From Rhodospirillales bacterium (lineage in GTDB: Bacteria; Pseudomonadota; Alphaproteobacteria; Rhodospirillales; Defluviicoccaceae), in contig JADJQT010000002.1 of the NCBI GenBank assembly GCA_016712595.1, positions 248,001 through 312,000 on the forward strand: a stretch of 64,000 nucleotides of DNA, written 5' to 3'. The position numbers were made by a program, and so were the translations under genes. Within the stretch, counting starts at the first letter, position 1. Every line of letters begins with the position of its first letter. The notes under the pieces were generated by a model that was given only the letters and a program-made list of their open reading frames with translations, did not search any database and had not been told where the DNA came from. Positions 1 through 8,627 of the stretch are shown here, piece after piece.

Positions 1-1577
1 ATCGTGTTGGCGTCGAGCCAAGCGGCGATGCCTTCAATTCGATTGTTTTCGATGAGCGCAGCAATCGGCCGTTCAATCCGATGGTCAACGCCGGGGCGAT
101 CGCGACGACCTCGCTCATTCGCGGCGCTTCCCACGAGGAGCGCTGGGAAAGGATCATGGGGATGTTCGCGCGCTTTGCCGGCCGCCCCTTGTCGGTCGAC
201 GAGGCGGTCTTTCGCTCGGAGAAGCTAACCGGTCACCGCAACCGCGCCATCGCCTATCTCGAGCTCAACGCCGGGATGATCGAAGAGCCGGTCGTCGAGC
301 ATCTCGACCTTTACTTCCGCCAATGCTCGATCCTTGTCGATGCCCGTGACCTTGCGATCATGGCGGCGACGCTCGCCAACACCGGGGTCAATCCGCTTAC
401 CGGCGAACGGGCGCTGCCGGCATGCCACGTGCGCAGCATGCTCAGCGTCATGCAGAGCTGCGGGATGTACGACTTCTCGGGCGAGTGGGGCTTTCGCGTC
501 GGCCTGCCGGCGAAGAGTGGGGTGGGGGGCGGTATCATCGCCGTGCTCCCCGGCCAGTTCGGCATCGGCACGTTCTCGCCGCTCCTCGATCCGCTTGGCA
601 ACAGCATCCGCGGCGTCCGCTTCTGCGAGGCGCTGGCCGAGAGCTTCAATCTCCATGTCTTCGACAGCCATCCGACCGCGAGGTCGGCGATCCGCCGCAG
701 CTACTCCGGCGCCAAGGTCCGCTCCAAGCGACTGCGGCGCCTCGACGAACAGGAGACCCTTGCGAGGATCGGCGGGTGCGTCCATGTCTACGAGTTGCAG
801 GGCGACCTGTTCTTCGCCTCAATCGAACAGGTGGTCCGCAAGATCGATGCCGACCTCTCTCGCCTGTCCTATGTGGTGCTCGACGGTAAGCGCGCCGCGC
901 GCGTCGATCGCAGCGTCTGGCCGGTGATCGTCGAGGTGCGGGCGCGCCTCGACGAGCGGGGCGTGACCTTCCTTCTCGCCGGCTTCGGCGCCGACGCGCT
1001 GGCCGCGCTGACGCCGGAGGGAGAGGCGCCGTTCCCGGCGGAGGTCGTCTTCGCGTCGGCGGACGAGGCCATCGACTGGTGCGAGTGCCAGCTGCTCGCC
1101 GCTCGCGACGGCCGGCCGGTGGCCGCCTCGGCCATTCATGCGCTCGCCGGAATGGATCTTGCCGCGGGGCTCAGCGAGGCCGAGCTCGCCCACCTTTCCG
1201 AAGTGGTCTCGCTGGTCGCTTACGGACCCGGCGAGTTGATCATTCGCGAGGGCGATGTGGCCGATGCGCTCTACGTTCTCGCCGCCGGATCGGCGACGGT
1301 GCAGGTCGCCCTGCACGGCACCGGCAAGCACCGGCGCCTCGCCGCCATCGGCCTCGGCGTGACCTTCGGCGAGATCGCCCTGTTCGACGGCGGCACCCGT
1401 CTCGCCGACGTCGTCGCCGGCCCGGCCACCGCCTGCTACGTCCTGCCGGTCGCGAGGCTCAAGGCCATCACCGAGGCGTCACCCGAGCTCGGCATGAAGC
1501 TGTGGCTGAACGTCGGCCGCGCCCTCTCGCACCGCCTGCGCCAGGCCAACGACGAGATCCGCTCCCTGGAAGGATGA
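1..1577 (+). CDS. glsA: Glutaminase with C-terminal STAS and cyclic nucleotide-binding domains (5' partial)
   Basis: This is a serine-dependent beta-lactamase-fold glutaminase (glutamine to glutamate plus ammonia), cut by the window's left edge. Reading in frame from base 3 gives GVEPSGDAFNSIVF and then NPMVNAGAI, the family's conserved blocks, so the gene starts outside and its catalytic Ser-x-x-Lys is not visible. Further family motifs are EKLTGHRNRA, LDLYFRQCSI, YDFSGEW and SGVGGGI. After about residue 250 of the visible part a STAS-like domain follows (VYELQGDLFFAS), and the last 130 residues form a cNMP-binding domain whose phosphate-binding cassette FGEIALFDGGTRLADV keeps the Arg. The extra domains suggest allosteric control by cAMP or cGMP; this is inferred. 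The stop is at 1575-1577. Confidence 0.93.
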   Translation, partial: RVGVEPSGDAFNSIVFDERSNRPFNPMVNAGAIATTSLIRGASHEERWERIMGMFARFAGRPLSVDEAVFRSEKLTGHRNRAIAYLELNAGMIEEPVVEHLDLYFRQCSILVDARDLAIMAATLANTGVNPLTGERALPACHVRSMLSVMQSCGMYDFSGEWGFRVGLPAKSGVGGGIIAVLPGQFGIGTFSPLLDPLGNSIRGVRFCEALAESFNLHVFDSHPTARSAIRRSYSGAKVRSKRLRRLDEQETLARIGGCVHVYELQGDLFFASIEQVVRKIDADLSRLSYVVLDGKRAARVDRSVWPVIVEVRARLDERGVTFLLAGFGADALAALTPEGEAPFPAEVVFASADEAIDWCECQLLAARDGRPVAASAIHALAGMDLAAGLSEAELAHLSEVVSLVAYGPGELIIREGDVADALYVLAAGSATVQVALHGTGKHRRLAAIGLGVTFGEIALFDGGTRLADVVAGPATACYVLPVARLKAITEASPELGMKLWLNVGRALSHRLRQANDEIRSLEG

Positions 1578-1671
1578 CGCGCGCGGGTGGCGGGTATCGA
1601 TAAGTGCGTTGCTTGCGCGATGGTTGCCGCAGCGTCTCAACTTAAAATTCACTATCAGCAAATGTACTCTC

Positions 1672-1700
1672 TTTCGAAGCGCTGCGGCAATTACTATACT
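1672..1700 (+). promoter_or_regulatory. Putative sigma-70 promoter of the AT-rich small gene
   Basis: A -10 box TATACT (1695-1700) lies 17 bases after TTTCGA (1672-1677), a weak -35. It stands about 40 bases upstream of the small AT-rich reading frame at 1741 and is the best match in this stretch. Confidence 0.4.
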
Positions 1701-1740
1701 ATTGTTTATTCTTAGTCAGAAATAAAAGGATGATTAAGAT

Positions 1741-1926
1741 ATGACCAATGACCAGTTAAACGAAATTTGGGATCAACACCATAAACGCAAATATAGATAC
1801 GGGAATGTAGTATGTAGCACCAATAGTGACGGAAATGATATAATACAAACTAATGATGAAGCTTGGGAACGCAAGAATGGATGTAAGATATGGGATAAAA
1901 TCCCACCACTTAAGGGGAATCTTTGA
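1741..1926 (+). CDS. Hypothetical small protein in an AT-rich pocket
   Basis: This is a 61-residue hydrophilic protein rich in Asn, Asp, Lys and Trp; I recognise no family. It has an AAGGA ribosome site (1726-1730) ten bases before the ATG and a plausible promoter at 1672-1700. Its codons end in A or T far more than any neighbour's, and the AT-rich stretch covers roughly 1660-1930, so it looks acquired or is a gene remnant. The opposite strand of the same stretch also reads through as a hydrophobic frame, which AT-rich antisense often does; the plus frame is preferred because of its upstream signals. There are no cysteine clusters, signal peptide or membrane segments. Confidence 0.4.
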   Translation: MTNDQLNEIWDQHHKRKYRYGNVVCSTNSDGNDIIQTNDEAWERKNGCKIWDKIPPLKGNL

Positions 1927-2159
1927 TCTATCTGAAGGATGCGGCGATCTGAATGACCAAGTCCCCACACGGAGAGACGCGTCCCGACCACGTGTGGCAC
2001 GCGTAGGTCAGAATAGCCGAAGGCGTATTCCGACGCATGCCTGGCGATGCTCCAACGCATCCAGCGGATCGTGAGCGTTGCCCTTAACCGCCCGACACGG
2101 AAATCGTTGCCCCTGGCGAAACGCGCGCTTTCAAACCGAGATACCCCATCCGCGCCGGC

Positions 2160-2188
2160 TTGCAAATCTGCCGGCGCCCGCGTATAAA
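2160..2188 (+). promoter_or_regulatory. Sigma-70 promoter of the rpmI-rplT-pheST operon
   Basis: TTGCAA (2160-2165), a 17-base spacer and TATAAA (2183-2188) make a near-consensus promoter. Transcription would start near 2195, giving a leader of about 100 bases before rpmI. The rest of 1927-2298 shows no gene. Confidence 0.7.
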
Positions 2189-2255
2189 CCGCGCTTCCCG
2201 CGGCGCTTTGCGAGTGGTCCGGCTGTCAGGGCATGCCCAGCCGCTCATCGCCGCC

Positions 2256-2275
2256 GCCCGCCGCTTGCGGCGGGC
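2256..2275 (+). promoter_or_regulatory. Leader hairpin upstream of rpmI
   Basis: A perfect 8-bp GC stem (GCCCGCCG / CGGCGGGC) with a CTTG loop ends 23 bases before the rpmI start codon, inside the predicted leader. In E. coli and Bacillus, L20 represses its own operon by binding leader RNA. That this hairpin does the same is inference; it has no U-tract, so it is not a terminator. Confidence 0.4.
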
Positions 2276-2298
2276 TCCACCGCAACGAAAGGTGTGAA

Positions 2299-2496
2299 AT
2301 GCCCAAGCTGAAGAACAAGTCGGCGGCCAAGAAGCGATTCAGCTTCACCGGCACCGGCAAGATCCGCGGCAACGTCGCGTTCAAGCGCCACAACCTGCGC
2401 AAGCGGCCGCAGAAGATGAAGCGCCAGGCGCGCGGCAGCTTCGTTCTGCCGCCCGAGGGCCAGATCGTCGCCGCCAAGTACTTCCCCAACATTTAA
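2299..2496 (+). CDS. rpmI: 50S ribosomal protein L35
   Basis: This 65-residue basic protein matches L35 throughout (MPKLKNKSAAKKRF, then FKRHNLRKRPQKMKRQARG), a structural component of the large ribosomal subunit. The ATG at 2299 follows AAAGG and gives the family's usual N-terminus and length; a longer in-frame extension to 2233 is not family-like and would overlap the leader hairpin. It is followed after 12 bases by rplT, its usual partner. infC, which precedes these genes in many bacteria, is not here. Confidence 0.97.
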   Translation: MPKLKNKSAAKKRFSFTGTGKIRGNVAFKRHNLRKRPQKMKRQARGSFVLPPEGQIVAAKYFPNI

Positions 2497-2508
2497 GGAG
2501 ACGCCCTC

Positions 2509-2901
2509 ATGGCCCGTGTCAAGCGGGGCGTCACCACGCACGCCCGCCACAAGAAGGTTCTCGACAAGGCGAAGGGCTACCGCGGTCGCTCGTCGACCAG
2601 CTTTCGCATCGCCTTGGAGAAGGTCGAGAAGGCCCAGCAGTACGCCACCCGCGACCGCCGCAATCGCAAGCGCACCTTCCGGGCGCTGTGGATCCAGCGG
2701 ATCAACGCCGGGGTGCGCGCCCACGGCATGACCTACTCGCGGTTCATTGACGGTCTCGCCAAGGCCGGCATCGAGGTCGACCGCAAGATCCTCGCCGATC
2801 TCGCGGTCAAGGAGCCGGAGGCGTTCGCGGCGCTGGTCGGGCACGCGGCGCGCGCACTCGCGGGCGGCGCGGATACGGTAGCGGCGCCGGCGGCGGCATA
2901 A
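2509..2901 (+). CDS. rplT: 50S ribosomal protein L20
   Basis: L20 binds 23S rRNA early in large-subunit assembly and in several bacteria represses its own operon. The 130 residues start MARVKRGVTTHARHKK and contain the conserved KGYRGRSS and RDRRNRKRTFRALWIQRINA. An AAGGAG site precedes the ATG. The C-terminus carries an Ala-rich tail of about 15 residues beyond the usual 115-120. It lies between rpmI and pheS, a common order; 58 bases separate it from pheS. Confidence 0.97.
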   Translation: MARVKRGVTTHARHKKVLDKAKGYRGRSSTSFRIALEKVEKAQQYATRDRRNRKRTFRALWIQRINAGVRAHGMTYSRFIDGLAKAGIEVDRKILADLAVKEPEAFAALVGHAARALAGGADTVAAPAAA

Positions 2902-2959
2902 GGCCGCCTTCGCGCCAGAAAAGGCCGGCCCAAGACCGGCGCGGGGACGGGCGAAGACC

Positions 2960-4030
2960 ATGCAGGACCTAGCGAGCGTACGCGCCGAACTGCTGGCGCA
3001 GGTCGAGCGCGCCGGCGATCAAGGTGCGCTCGAGCGGCTGCGCATCGCCGAGTTCGGCAAGAAGGGCCGGATCACGGCGCTGATGAAGGACCTCGCCGGC
3101 CTCGATGCCGAGGCGCGGCGGGAGCGCGGCGCCGCGCTCAACGTGCTCAAAAACGAGCTTGCCGCTGCCCTTGAGGCACGCAAGGCGGCGTTCGCCGATG
3201 CCGCGCTCGATGCCCGGCTGATCGCCGAGCGCATCGACGTCACCCTGCCGGTGCGCCCCGAGCGCGCCGGGCGCATCCATCCGATCAGCCAGACCATCGA
3301 CGAGGTGATCGCCATCTTCGGCGAGATGGGCTTTGCCGTCGCCGAAGGCCCGGACATCGAGGACGACTGGACCAACTTCGGCGCGCTCAACATCCCGCCC
3401 GAGCATCCCGCCCGCCAGGAGATGGATACCTTCTATCTGCCCGGCGAACGCGACGGCCGGCGGCTGGTGCTGCGCACCCACACCTCGCCGGTGCAGGTGC
3501 GCACCATGCTCGCCGGCGCCCCGCCGATCCGCATCATCGCCCCCGGGCGCACCTATCGCTCGGACTACGATGCCACCCACTCGCCGATGTTCCATCAGGT
3601 CGAGGGGCTGGTCATCGACGAGACGACGACGATGGCCCACCTCAAGGGCTGCCTCGAGGGCTTCCTGCGCGCCTATTTCGCCGTCGACGACCTGCCGGTG
3701 CGCTTCCGGCCCAGCTATTTCCCGTTCACCGAGCCTTCGGCGGAGGTCGATATCGGCTGCTCGCGGGCGGGCGGGACGCTGAAGATCGGCCACGGCGCCG
3801 ACTGGCTGGAGATCCTCGGCTGCGGCATGGTCAATCCCAAGGTGCTGGCCAACTGCGGCATCGATCCAGAGCGCTACCAGGGCTTCGCCTTCGGCATGGG
3901 GCTTGAGCGCATCGCCATGCTCAAGTACGGCATTCCCGATCTGCGCACCTTCTTCGAATCCGACCTGCGCTGGCTGCGGCATTACGGTTTTGCCGCGCTG
4001 GAGCGGCCATCGATGGTCGAGGGGCTCTGA
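2960..4030 (+). CDS. pheS: Phenylalanine--tRNA ligase alpha subunit
   Basis: This is the catalytic subunit of the heterotetrameric PheRS, which charges tRNA-Phe with phenylalanine using ATP. The 356 residues have an N-terminal coiled-coil tRNA-binding arm (about 1-90) and a class II aminoacyl-tRNA synthetase core: motif 2 region RTHTSPVQVRTM, GRTYRSDYDATHSPMFHQVEG, SYFPFTEPSAEVDI and motif 3 GFAFGMGLERIAML. The Ala/Gly-rich Phe pocket is conserved. It lies five bases upstream of pheT, so the two subunits are translated together. Confidence 0.97.
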   Translation: MQDLASVRAELLAQVERAGDQGALERLRIAEFGKKGRITALMKDLAGLDAEARRERGAALNVLKNELAAALEARKAAFADAALDARLIAERIDVTLPVRPERAGRIHPISQTIDEVIAIFGEMGFAVAEGPDIEDDWTNFGALNIPPEHPARQEMDTFYLPGERDGRRLVLRTHTSPVQVRTMLAGAPPIRIIAPGRTYRSDYDATHSPMFHQVEGLVIDETTTMAHLKGCLEGFLRAYFAVDDLPVRFRPSYFPFTEPSAEVDIGCSRAGGTLKIGHGADWLEILGCGMVNPKVLANCGIDPERYQGFAFGMGLERIAMLKYGIPDLRTFFESDLRWLRHYGFAALERPSMVEGL

Positions 4031-4035
4031 GCGCC

Positions 4036-6462
4036 GTGAAATTCACCCTCTCCTGGCTGAAGGACCACCTCGAAACCGCGGCGAGCCTCGACGAGATCAC
4101 CGCCCGGCTGCCGATGATCGGCCTCGAGGTTGAGAGCGTCGTCGATCGCGCCGCGCCGTTGCGCGACTTCGTCGTCGCCGAGGTAATCTCTGCCGCCCCG
4201 CACCCCAATGCCGACAAGTTGCAGGTGTTGAGCGTCGATACCGGGTGCGAGCGGCTGCAGGTGGTGTGCGGCGCACCCAACGCCCGTGCCGGCCTCAAGG
4301 GCGTGTTCGCTAAGGTGGGCTCGGTGATCCCCGACGGCGGGGTGACCTTGAAGCCGGCGAAGATCCGCGGTGTCGACAGCTCGGGGATGATGCTCTCCGA
4401 GCGCGAGATGCAGCTTTCGGATGCGCACACCGGCATCGTCGAGCTTCCCGCCGACGCCGTCGTCGGCTCCGCCGCCGCCGAGGCGATGGGCCTCGCCGAT
4501 CCGCTGATCGACGTCGCCATCACCCCCAACCGCGGCGACTGCCTCGGCGTGCGCGGTATCGCCCGCGACTTGGCCGCCGCCGGGCTCGGCCGCCTCAAGC
4601 CGTTGGATGTGGCGCCGGTCAAGGGGGAAGGAGCCTGCCCGATCGGCGTGCGTCTCGCTTTCGCCGAAGGAACCGGGGACGCCTGCTCTTACTTCGCCGG
4701 GCGGCTGATCCGCGGTGTCGTCAACCGGCCGAGCCCCAAGTGGCTGCAGGACCGCCTCACTGCGGTGGGCCTGCGGCCGATCTCGGCGCTGGTCGATATC
4801 ACCAACTACGTCACCGCCGATCTCTGCCGGCCGCTGCACGTCTTCGATGCCGACCGACTGACGACGCACACAACCGGCGGACTGACCGTCCGCCTCGCCG
4901 GCGAGGGGGAGACGCTGGCGGCGCTCAACGACAAGACCTACGCGCTCACCCCGGAGATGACCGTGGTTGCCGATGATGCCGGCGCGCAGGCGCTGGGCGG
5001 GGTGATCGGCGGCGAGCCGACCGCCTGCAGCGAGGCGACGGTCAATGTCTTCGTCGAATCGGCGCTGTTCGATCCGGTGCGCACGGCGATGACCGGCCGG
5101 GCGCTGTCGATCGCCTCCGATGCCCGTTACCGCTTCGAGCGCGGCATCGATGCCGCCTTCGTCGAGCCCGGCCTTGAGGTCGCCACCCGGCTGATCCTCG
5201 AGCTGTGCGGCGGCGAGGCGAGCGAGGTGGTCGTCGCCGGCGCCGCGCCGTCCGCGCCGGCGCCGATCGCCTTTCGCCCGCGGCGGGTTGAGACGCTCGC
5301 CGGCGTTTCCGCCACGGATGCGGAGTGCGCGGCGATCCTTGCCGCGCTCGGCTTTGCCGGCCCGTTTAGCGGTGAGACATGGAGCGTCGGCGTGCCGAGC
5401 TGGCGCAACGATATCGCCGGCGAGGCCTGCCTCGTCGAGGAAGTGGTGCGCTTGATGGGATTCGCCCGTATCCCGGCACTCGACCTGCCGCGCCTCGCCA
5501 GCCTGCCGGCGCCGGCGCTCACCCCGGCGCAGCGCCGCCGCGCCCGGGTGCGGCGGACGCTCGCCGCCCGCGGGCTGATCGAGGCGGTGACCTATTCGTT
5601 TCTCGCCTCCCGCGCCGCGACGCTGTTCGGTGGCGGCGACGATACCGGCGGCGGTGGCTTGCGCCTGGTCAATGCGATCAGCGCCGATCTCGATACCATG
5701 CGCCCATCGCTGCTGCCCAACCTGATCGAGGCGGCGGGGCGCAATGCCGCGCGCGGCCAGAAGGACGCGGCGCTGTTCGAGGTCGGCCCGCAGTATGCCG
5801 GCAGCGCTCCCGAGCAGCAGGCGATCGTCGCCGCGTCGGTGCGCGCCGGGCGCAGTGGCGAGCGGCACTGGGCGGTTGCCGTCCGACCGGTTGATGCCTT
5901 CGACGCCAAGGCGGATGCGCTCGCCGCGCTCGATGCCGCTGGAGCGAGGACCGACAAGCTGACCGTCGAGCCGCTCGCTCCCGCCTGGTACCATCCCGGT
6001 CGCTCCGGCGCGCTCAAGCTCGGCCCCAAGCAGGTGCTCGCCTGGTTCGGCGAGGTTCACCCGCGCGTCCTGCAGCAGCTCGGCGTCGCCGGGCCGATCG
6101 TCGCTTCGGAGGTCTTCCTCGATGCCGTCGCGCCCAAGGCGCCGTCCACCGCGGCAAGGCCGGCGCTGACGCTCTCGGCGCTGCAGCCCCTTGAGCGCGA
6201 CTTCGCCTTCGTCGTCGATGCCGGGGTCAGCGCCGATGCCGTGGTCCGCGCCGCCCGCGCCGCCGACAAGGCGCTGATCGCCGATGTGCGCGTCTTCGAT
6301 GTCTACGAAGGCGGCAGCCTCGGCGAGGGGCGCAAGTCGCTGGCCATCACCGCGGTGCTCGCGCCCGCCGAGCGCACGCTGACCGACGCCGAGATCGACG
6401 CGCTCGGTGCCCGGCTGATCGCCGCCGTCAGCAAAGCCACCGGCGCCACCTTGCGCAGTTAA
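4036..6462 (+). CDS. pheT: Phenylalanine--tRNA ligase beta subunit
   Basis: This is the 808-residue non-catalytic, tRNA-recognising and editing subunit of PheRS. Visible parts are MKFTLSWLKDHLET, the EMAP/OB tRNA-binding domain (about 40-150; HPNADKLQVLSVDTG), the B3/B4 editing domain (FDADRL, GVIGGE), the B5 domain, a degenerate synthetase core (EEVVRLMGF) and the C-terminal ferredoxin-fold anticodon-binding domain (PLERDFAFVVD ... YEGGSLGEGRKSLAI). The start is GTG at 4036, which gives the family's exact N-terminus. It ends the rpmI-rplT-pheST operon. Confidence 0.96.
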   Translation: MKFTLSWLKDHLETAASLDEITARLPMIGLEVESVVDRAAPLRDFVVAEVISAAPHPNADKLQVLSVDTGCERLQVVCGAPNARAGLKGVFAKVGSVIPDGGVTLKPAKIRGVDSSGMMLSEREMQLSDAHTGIVELPADAVVGSAAAEAMGLADPLIDVAITPNRGDCLGVRGIARDLAAAGLGRLKPLDVAPVKGEGACPIGVRLAFAEGTGDACSYFAGRLIRGVVNRPSPKWLQDRLTAVGLRPISALVDITNYVTADLCRPLHVFDADRLTTHTTGGLTVRLAGEGETLAALNDKTYALTPEMTVVADDAGAQALGGVIGGEPTACSEATVNVFVESALFDPVRTAMTGRALSIASDARYRFERGIDAAFVEPGLEVATRLILELCGGEASEVVVAGAAPSAPAPIAFRPRRVETLAGVSATDAECAAILAALGFAGPFSGETWSVGVPSWRNDIAGEACLVEEVVRLMGFARIPALDLPRLASLPAPALTPAQRRRARVRRTLAARGLIEAVTYSFLASRAATLFGGGDDTGGGGLRLVNAISADLDTMRPSLLPNLIEAAGRNAARGQKDAALFEVGPQYAGSAPEQQAIVAASVRAGRSGERHWAVAVRPVDAFDAKADALAALDAAGARTDKLTVEPLAPAWYHPGRSGALKLGPKQVLAWFGEVHPRVLQQLGVAGPIVASEVFLDAVAPKAPSTAARPALTLSALQPLERDFAFVVDAGVSADAVVRAARAADKALIADVRVFDVYEGGSLGEGRKSLAITAVLAPAERTLTDAEIDALGARLIAAVSKATGATLRS

Positions 6463-6467
6463 GCCGC

Positions 6468-6511
6468 CGGCTCAGCGCGGCGGCACAAGCGGCTCAGCGC
6501 GGCGGCACAAG
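6468..6511 (+). repeat. 22-bp perfect tandem duplication after pheT
   Basis: A 22-base unit beginning CGGCTCAGCGCGG occurs twice head to tail (6468-6489 and 6490-6511), directly after the pheT stop codon. It is GC-rich, non-coding and probably a slippage product. Confidence 0.8.
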
Positions 6512-6829
6512 ATCGGCGGCGGAGCTTGGCGCGCCGCGAACGTCTCGGCGTCTCATGGACTGCGGCATCGCTGTCGGCAACACTGGCGGCGGTCTTGCGG
6601 CCATCGAGCCGCCGCCGCGCCAACCCCTGCCCCCGTAACCATCGCTCGGTAAATATTAGCAGATGGTTAGGTCCGCAGCGTGATGATACGCTCTCGCTGA
6701 TCGAAAGCTTTGATCCAAGAGCTGAGCCAGCGCTCCGGCATCAACCCCAAGGCGATGGTGAAGCGGCGCGCTAGCGCGAGCGATCAGGCGGGGATGAGGC
6801 CTGGTTTCGGCGGGGGACGGGGAGAATTG
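6512..6829. other. Intergenic stretch without a recognised gene
   Basis: Between the tandem duplication and the PQQ-type dehydrogenase there are about 320 bases. Reading frames here are short and carry no family motif. A GGGGAG ribosome site for the next gene lies at its end. Confidence 0.6.
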
Positions 6830-8233
6830 ATGATGGCACAACGACGATCGTTTCGCGCGGGTGTGCGCGTGCTGGCGCTCGTCGCCGGGGCGCTGATGGT
6901 TCATCTTAACCACGTTTGGGCAGAGACGACGCCGTTGCCGAACCGCGACGACATCACGGTGCGCAAGGTACTGTCGACCACGGCCCCGTCGGTCGCCATT
7001 CGCCTTGCCAGGGACCCGCGAGACGGGACCCTTTATCTCGCCCGGCGCAGTGGCAACATCTTCCGCATCGACCTGGCGACGCCGGCGCTCACTCTCGTCT
7101 ACGGTGCTGGCGCGCACGGGCTGCACAACGCGCAAGGGTTCGCCATCGGACCGGACGGAACGATGTACGTCGTCGGCAATGCCGACGTGAGCGGCATGCG
7201 CACCCAGGCGACCATCGTCAAGGGAGTCCCCCAGCCGGGGGGAGGGCGTCTGTGGTCCGTTCTCGCCCAGACCGAGCCCTATCCGAAGAGCAATACCCCC
7301 TATGATCACCGGTTCAACGGCCTCGCCGTTGGCCCGGATGGCGCGCTGCTGTTCGTCAACAGCGGCTCGCGCACCGATCATGGTGAAGTGGAATCGGCAG
7401 GCGGCCTTTATCCCGAGACGCGCGAGGTCGGCTTGACCGCGTGCATCCTGCGCCTTCCCACCCGAGGCGCCGATATCGTTCTGCGCAACGACCGCTCCTG
7501 GCTGAAAAGCAACGGCTATTTGTTCGCGGAGGGTACGCGCAATTCGTTCGACCTCGCCTTCTCGCCGCAAGGCGATCTGTTCGCGACCGAGAACGGGCCA
7601 ACCAACGATACGTCGGACGAGCTGAATTGGCTGCGTCCCGGCCGGCACTACGGTTTCCCCTGGCGGATCGGCGGCGGCAACAATCCGCAGCAATTCCCAG
7701 GCTACAACCCCGATAACGACAAGCTGCTGAACCCGGTCTTCGAGGCGGTGAGCGAGGGCTTGTGGCACACCGACCCCGGCTTTCCGAAACGACCGGCGGT
7801 CCCCATGATCGAGCCGATCGTCAATCGCGGGCCGGACGCCGACCGCATCCGCGATCGCGTGACCGGTGACATCGCCGATGCGAGCGATCTCGGCCGCGGG
7901 GTGCGCACCTTTACCGCTCACCGCAGCCCGCTCGGCCTGGTGTTCGACCAGGAGAACGCGCTTTCCCCGGAGTTTCGCGGCGATGGCTTCGTGCTTGCCT
8001 GGTCCACCGGCGATCCCGCCGGCGACAGCCTCGCCGGTCCGTTCGAGGACGCGGGGCAGGATCTCCTGCATCTCGCGTTTACCAAAAAGAACGGCGCCTA
8101 TTTCGTCAAGGCGACGCAGATTGTCAGCGGCTTCAACAATCCGATCGATGCGGCAATGGCCGGCAATGTCATCTGGGTGCTCGACTACGGTGGCACCCAG
8201 GCGCTGTGGGAGGTCACGCTTCCGAAGGAATAG
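6830..8233 (+). CDS. Exported PQQ-dependent sugar dehydrogenase-like beta-propeller protein
   Basis: The protein of about 467 residues is of the glucose/sorbosone dehydrogenase (GSDH) propeller family, soluble periplasmic quinoprotein enzymes that oxidise sugars or aldoses. The N-terminus is a signal peptide (basic RRSFRAGVR, hydrophobic LALVAGALMV, cleavage near AWA-like HVWAETT). Propeller motifs include DHRFNGLAVGPDGALLFVNSG, EGTRNSFDLAFSPQGDLFATE (shown split here: EGTRNSFDLAF, GDLFATENGP) and LNWLRPGRHYGFPW. The start at ATG 6830 follows GGGGAG; an in-frame extension to 6710 would bury the signal peptide. The gene stands alone with no PQQ biosynthesis genes nearby. The substrate is unknown and cofactor use is inferred from the family. 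Confidence 0.8.
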   Translation: MMAQRRSFRAGVRVLALVAGALMVHLNHVWAETTPLPNRDDITVRKVLSTTAPSVAIRLARDPRDGTLYLARRSGNIFRIDLATPALTLVYGAGAHGLHNAQGFAIGPDGTMYVVGNADVSGMRTQATIVKGVPQPGGGRLWSVLAQTEPYPKSNTPYDHRFNGLAVGPDGALLFVNSGSRTDHGEVESAGGLYPETREVGLTACILRLPTRGADIVLRNDRSWLKSNGYLFAEGTRNSFDLAFSPQGDLFATENGPTNDTSDELNWLRPGRHYGFPWRIGGGNNPQQFPGYNPDNDKLLNPVFEAVSEGLWHTDPGFPKRPAVPMIEPIVNRGPDADRIRDRVTGDIADASDLGRGVRTFTAHRSPLGLVFDQENALSPEFRGDGFVLAWSTGDPAGDSLAGPFEDAGQDLLHLAFTKKNGAYFVKATQIVSGFNNPIDAAMAGNVIWVLDYGGTQALWEVTLPKE

Positions 8234-8276
8234 GCGGCCACCGTCAAGACGCCAGCGATCGCGCTCTGTGCGAGCG

Positions 8277-8301
8277 GCCGGATGCCGATATAAGATCCGG
8301 C
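8277..8301 (+). terminator. Weak hairpin after the PQQ-type dehydrogenase
   Basis: A 7-bp stem GCCGGAT / ATCCGGC with an 11-base loop begins 44 bases after the stop codon. There is no U-tract, so it may only be a 3'-end stabiliser. The rest of 8234-8482 shows nothing codable. Confidence 0.25.
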
Positions 8302-8482
8302 AGCCGGCGGGCGATTGCGCTTACTGTGCCACAAAGGTCATTAAGGCCGTGATCGGCGGATTTATCGAAGCGCGGCGCGATCCGGTGGTATTAGACAGAA
8401 CCGCCCTTGTTCAAAGACTTAGCGGCATGGATAGCGCAAAACGCCATCTATCCGATCGCCCTGAGCCCCGGCGCGCTATGGC

Positions 8483-8511
8483 TTGACTTGGCGGAAGAGC
8501 GATCCTATTGT
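8483..8511 (+). promoter_or_regulatory. Sigma-70 promoter of the ffh operon
   Basis: TTGACT (8483-8488), exactly 17 bases, then TATTGT (8506-8511). It lies about 115 bases upstream of ffh and is the only good match in the gap, so it probably drives ffh-rpsP-rimM-trmD-rplS. Confidence 0.6.
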
Positions 8512-8627
8512 CCGCAATTCCATTGATGGCGCAGAGCGGTCGATCGATGTCCGAAGGGCAGCGGGTCGGCTGCGGCTTTTTGCTGTCCATGTGTGCGACA
8601 GGCAGGACTTAAGGGAAGGGCGGCTGC

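Noticed and set aside
1756..1968. Hydrophobic 70-residue minus-strand frame in the AT-rich pocket
   Set aside because: Antisense of an AT-rich hydrophilic frame naturally looks hydrophobic; no ribosome site or promoter found for it.
2905..2942. Attenuator between rplT and pheS
   Set aside because: A short GCCGG/CCGGC pairing exists but there is no U-tract or Phe-rich leader peptide.
3982..6060. 692-residue minus-strand open frame opposite pheT
   Set aside because: Antisense shadow of a confidently identified gene.
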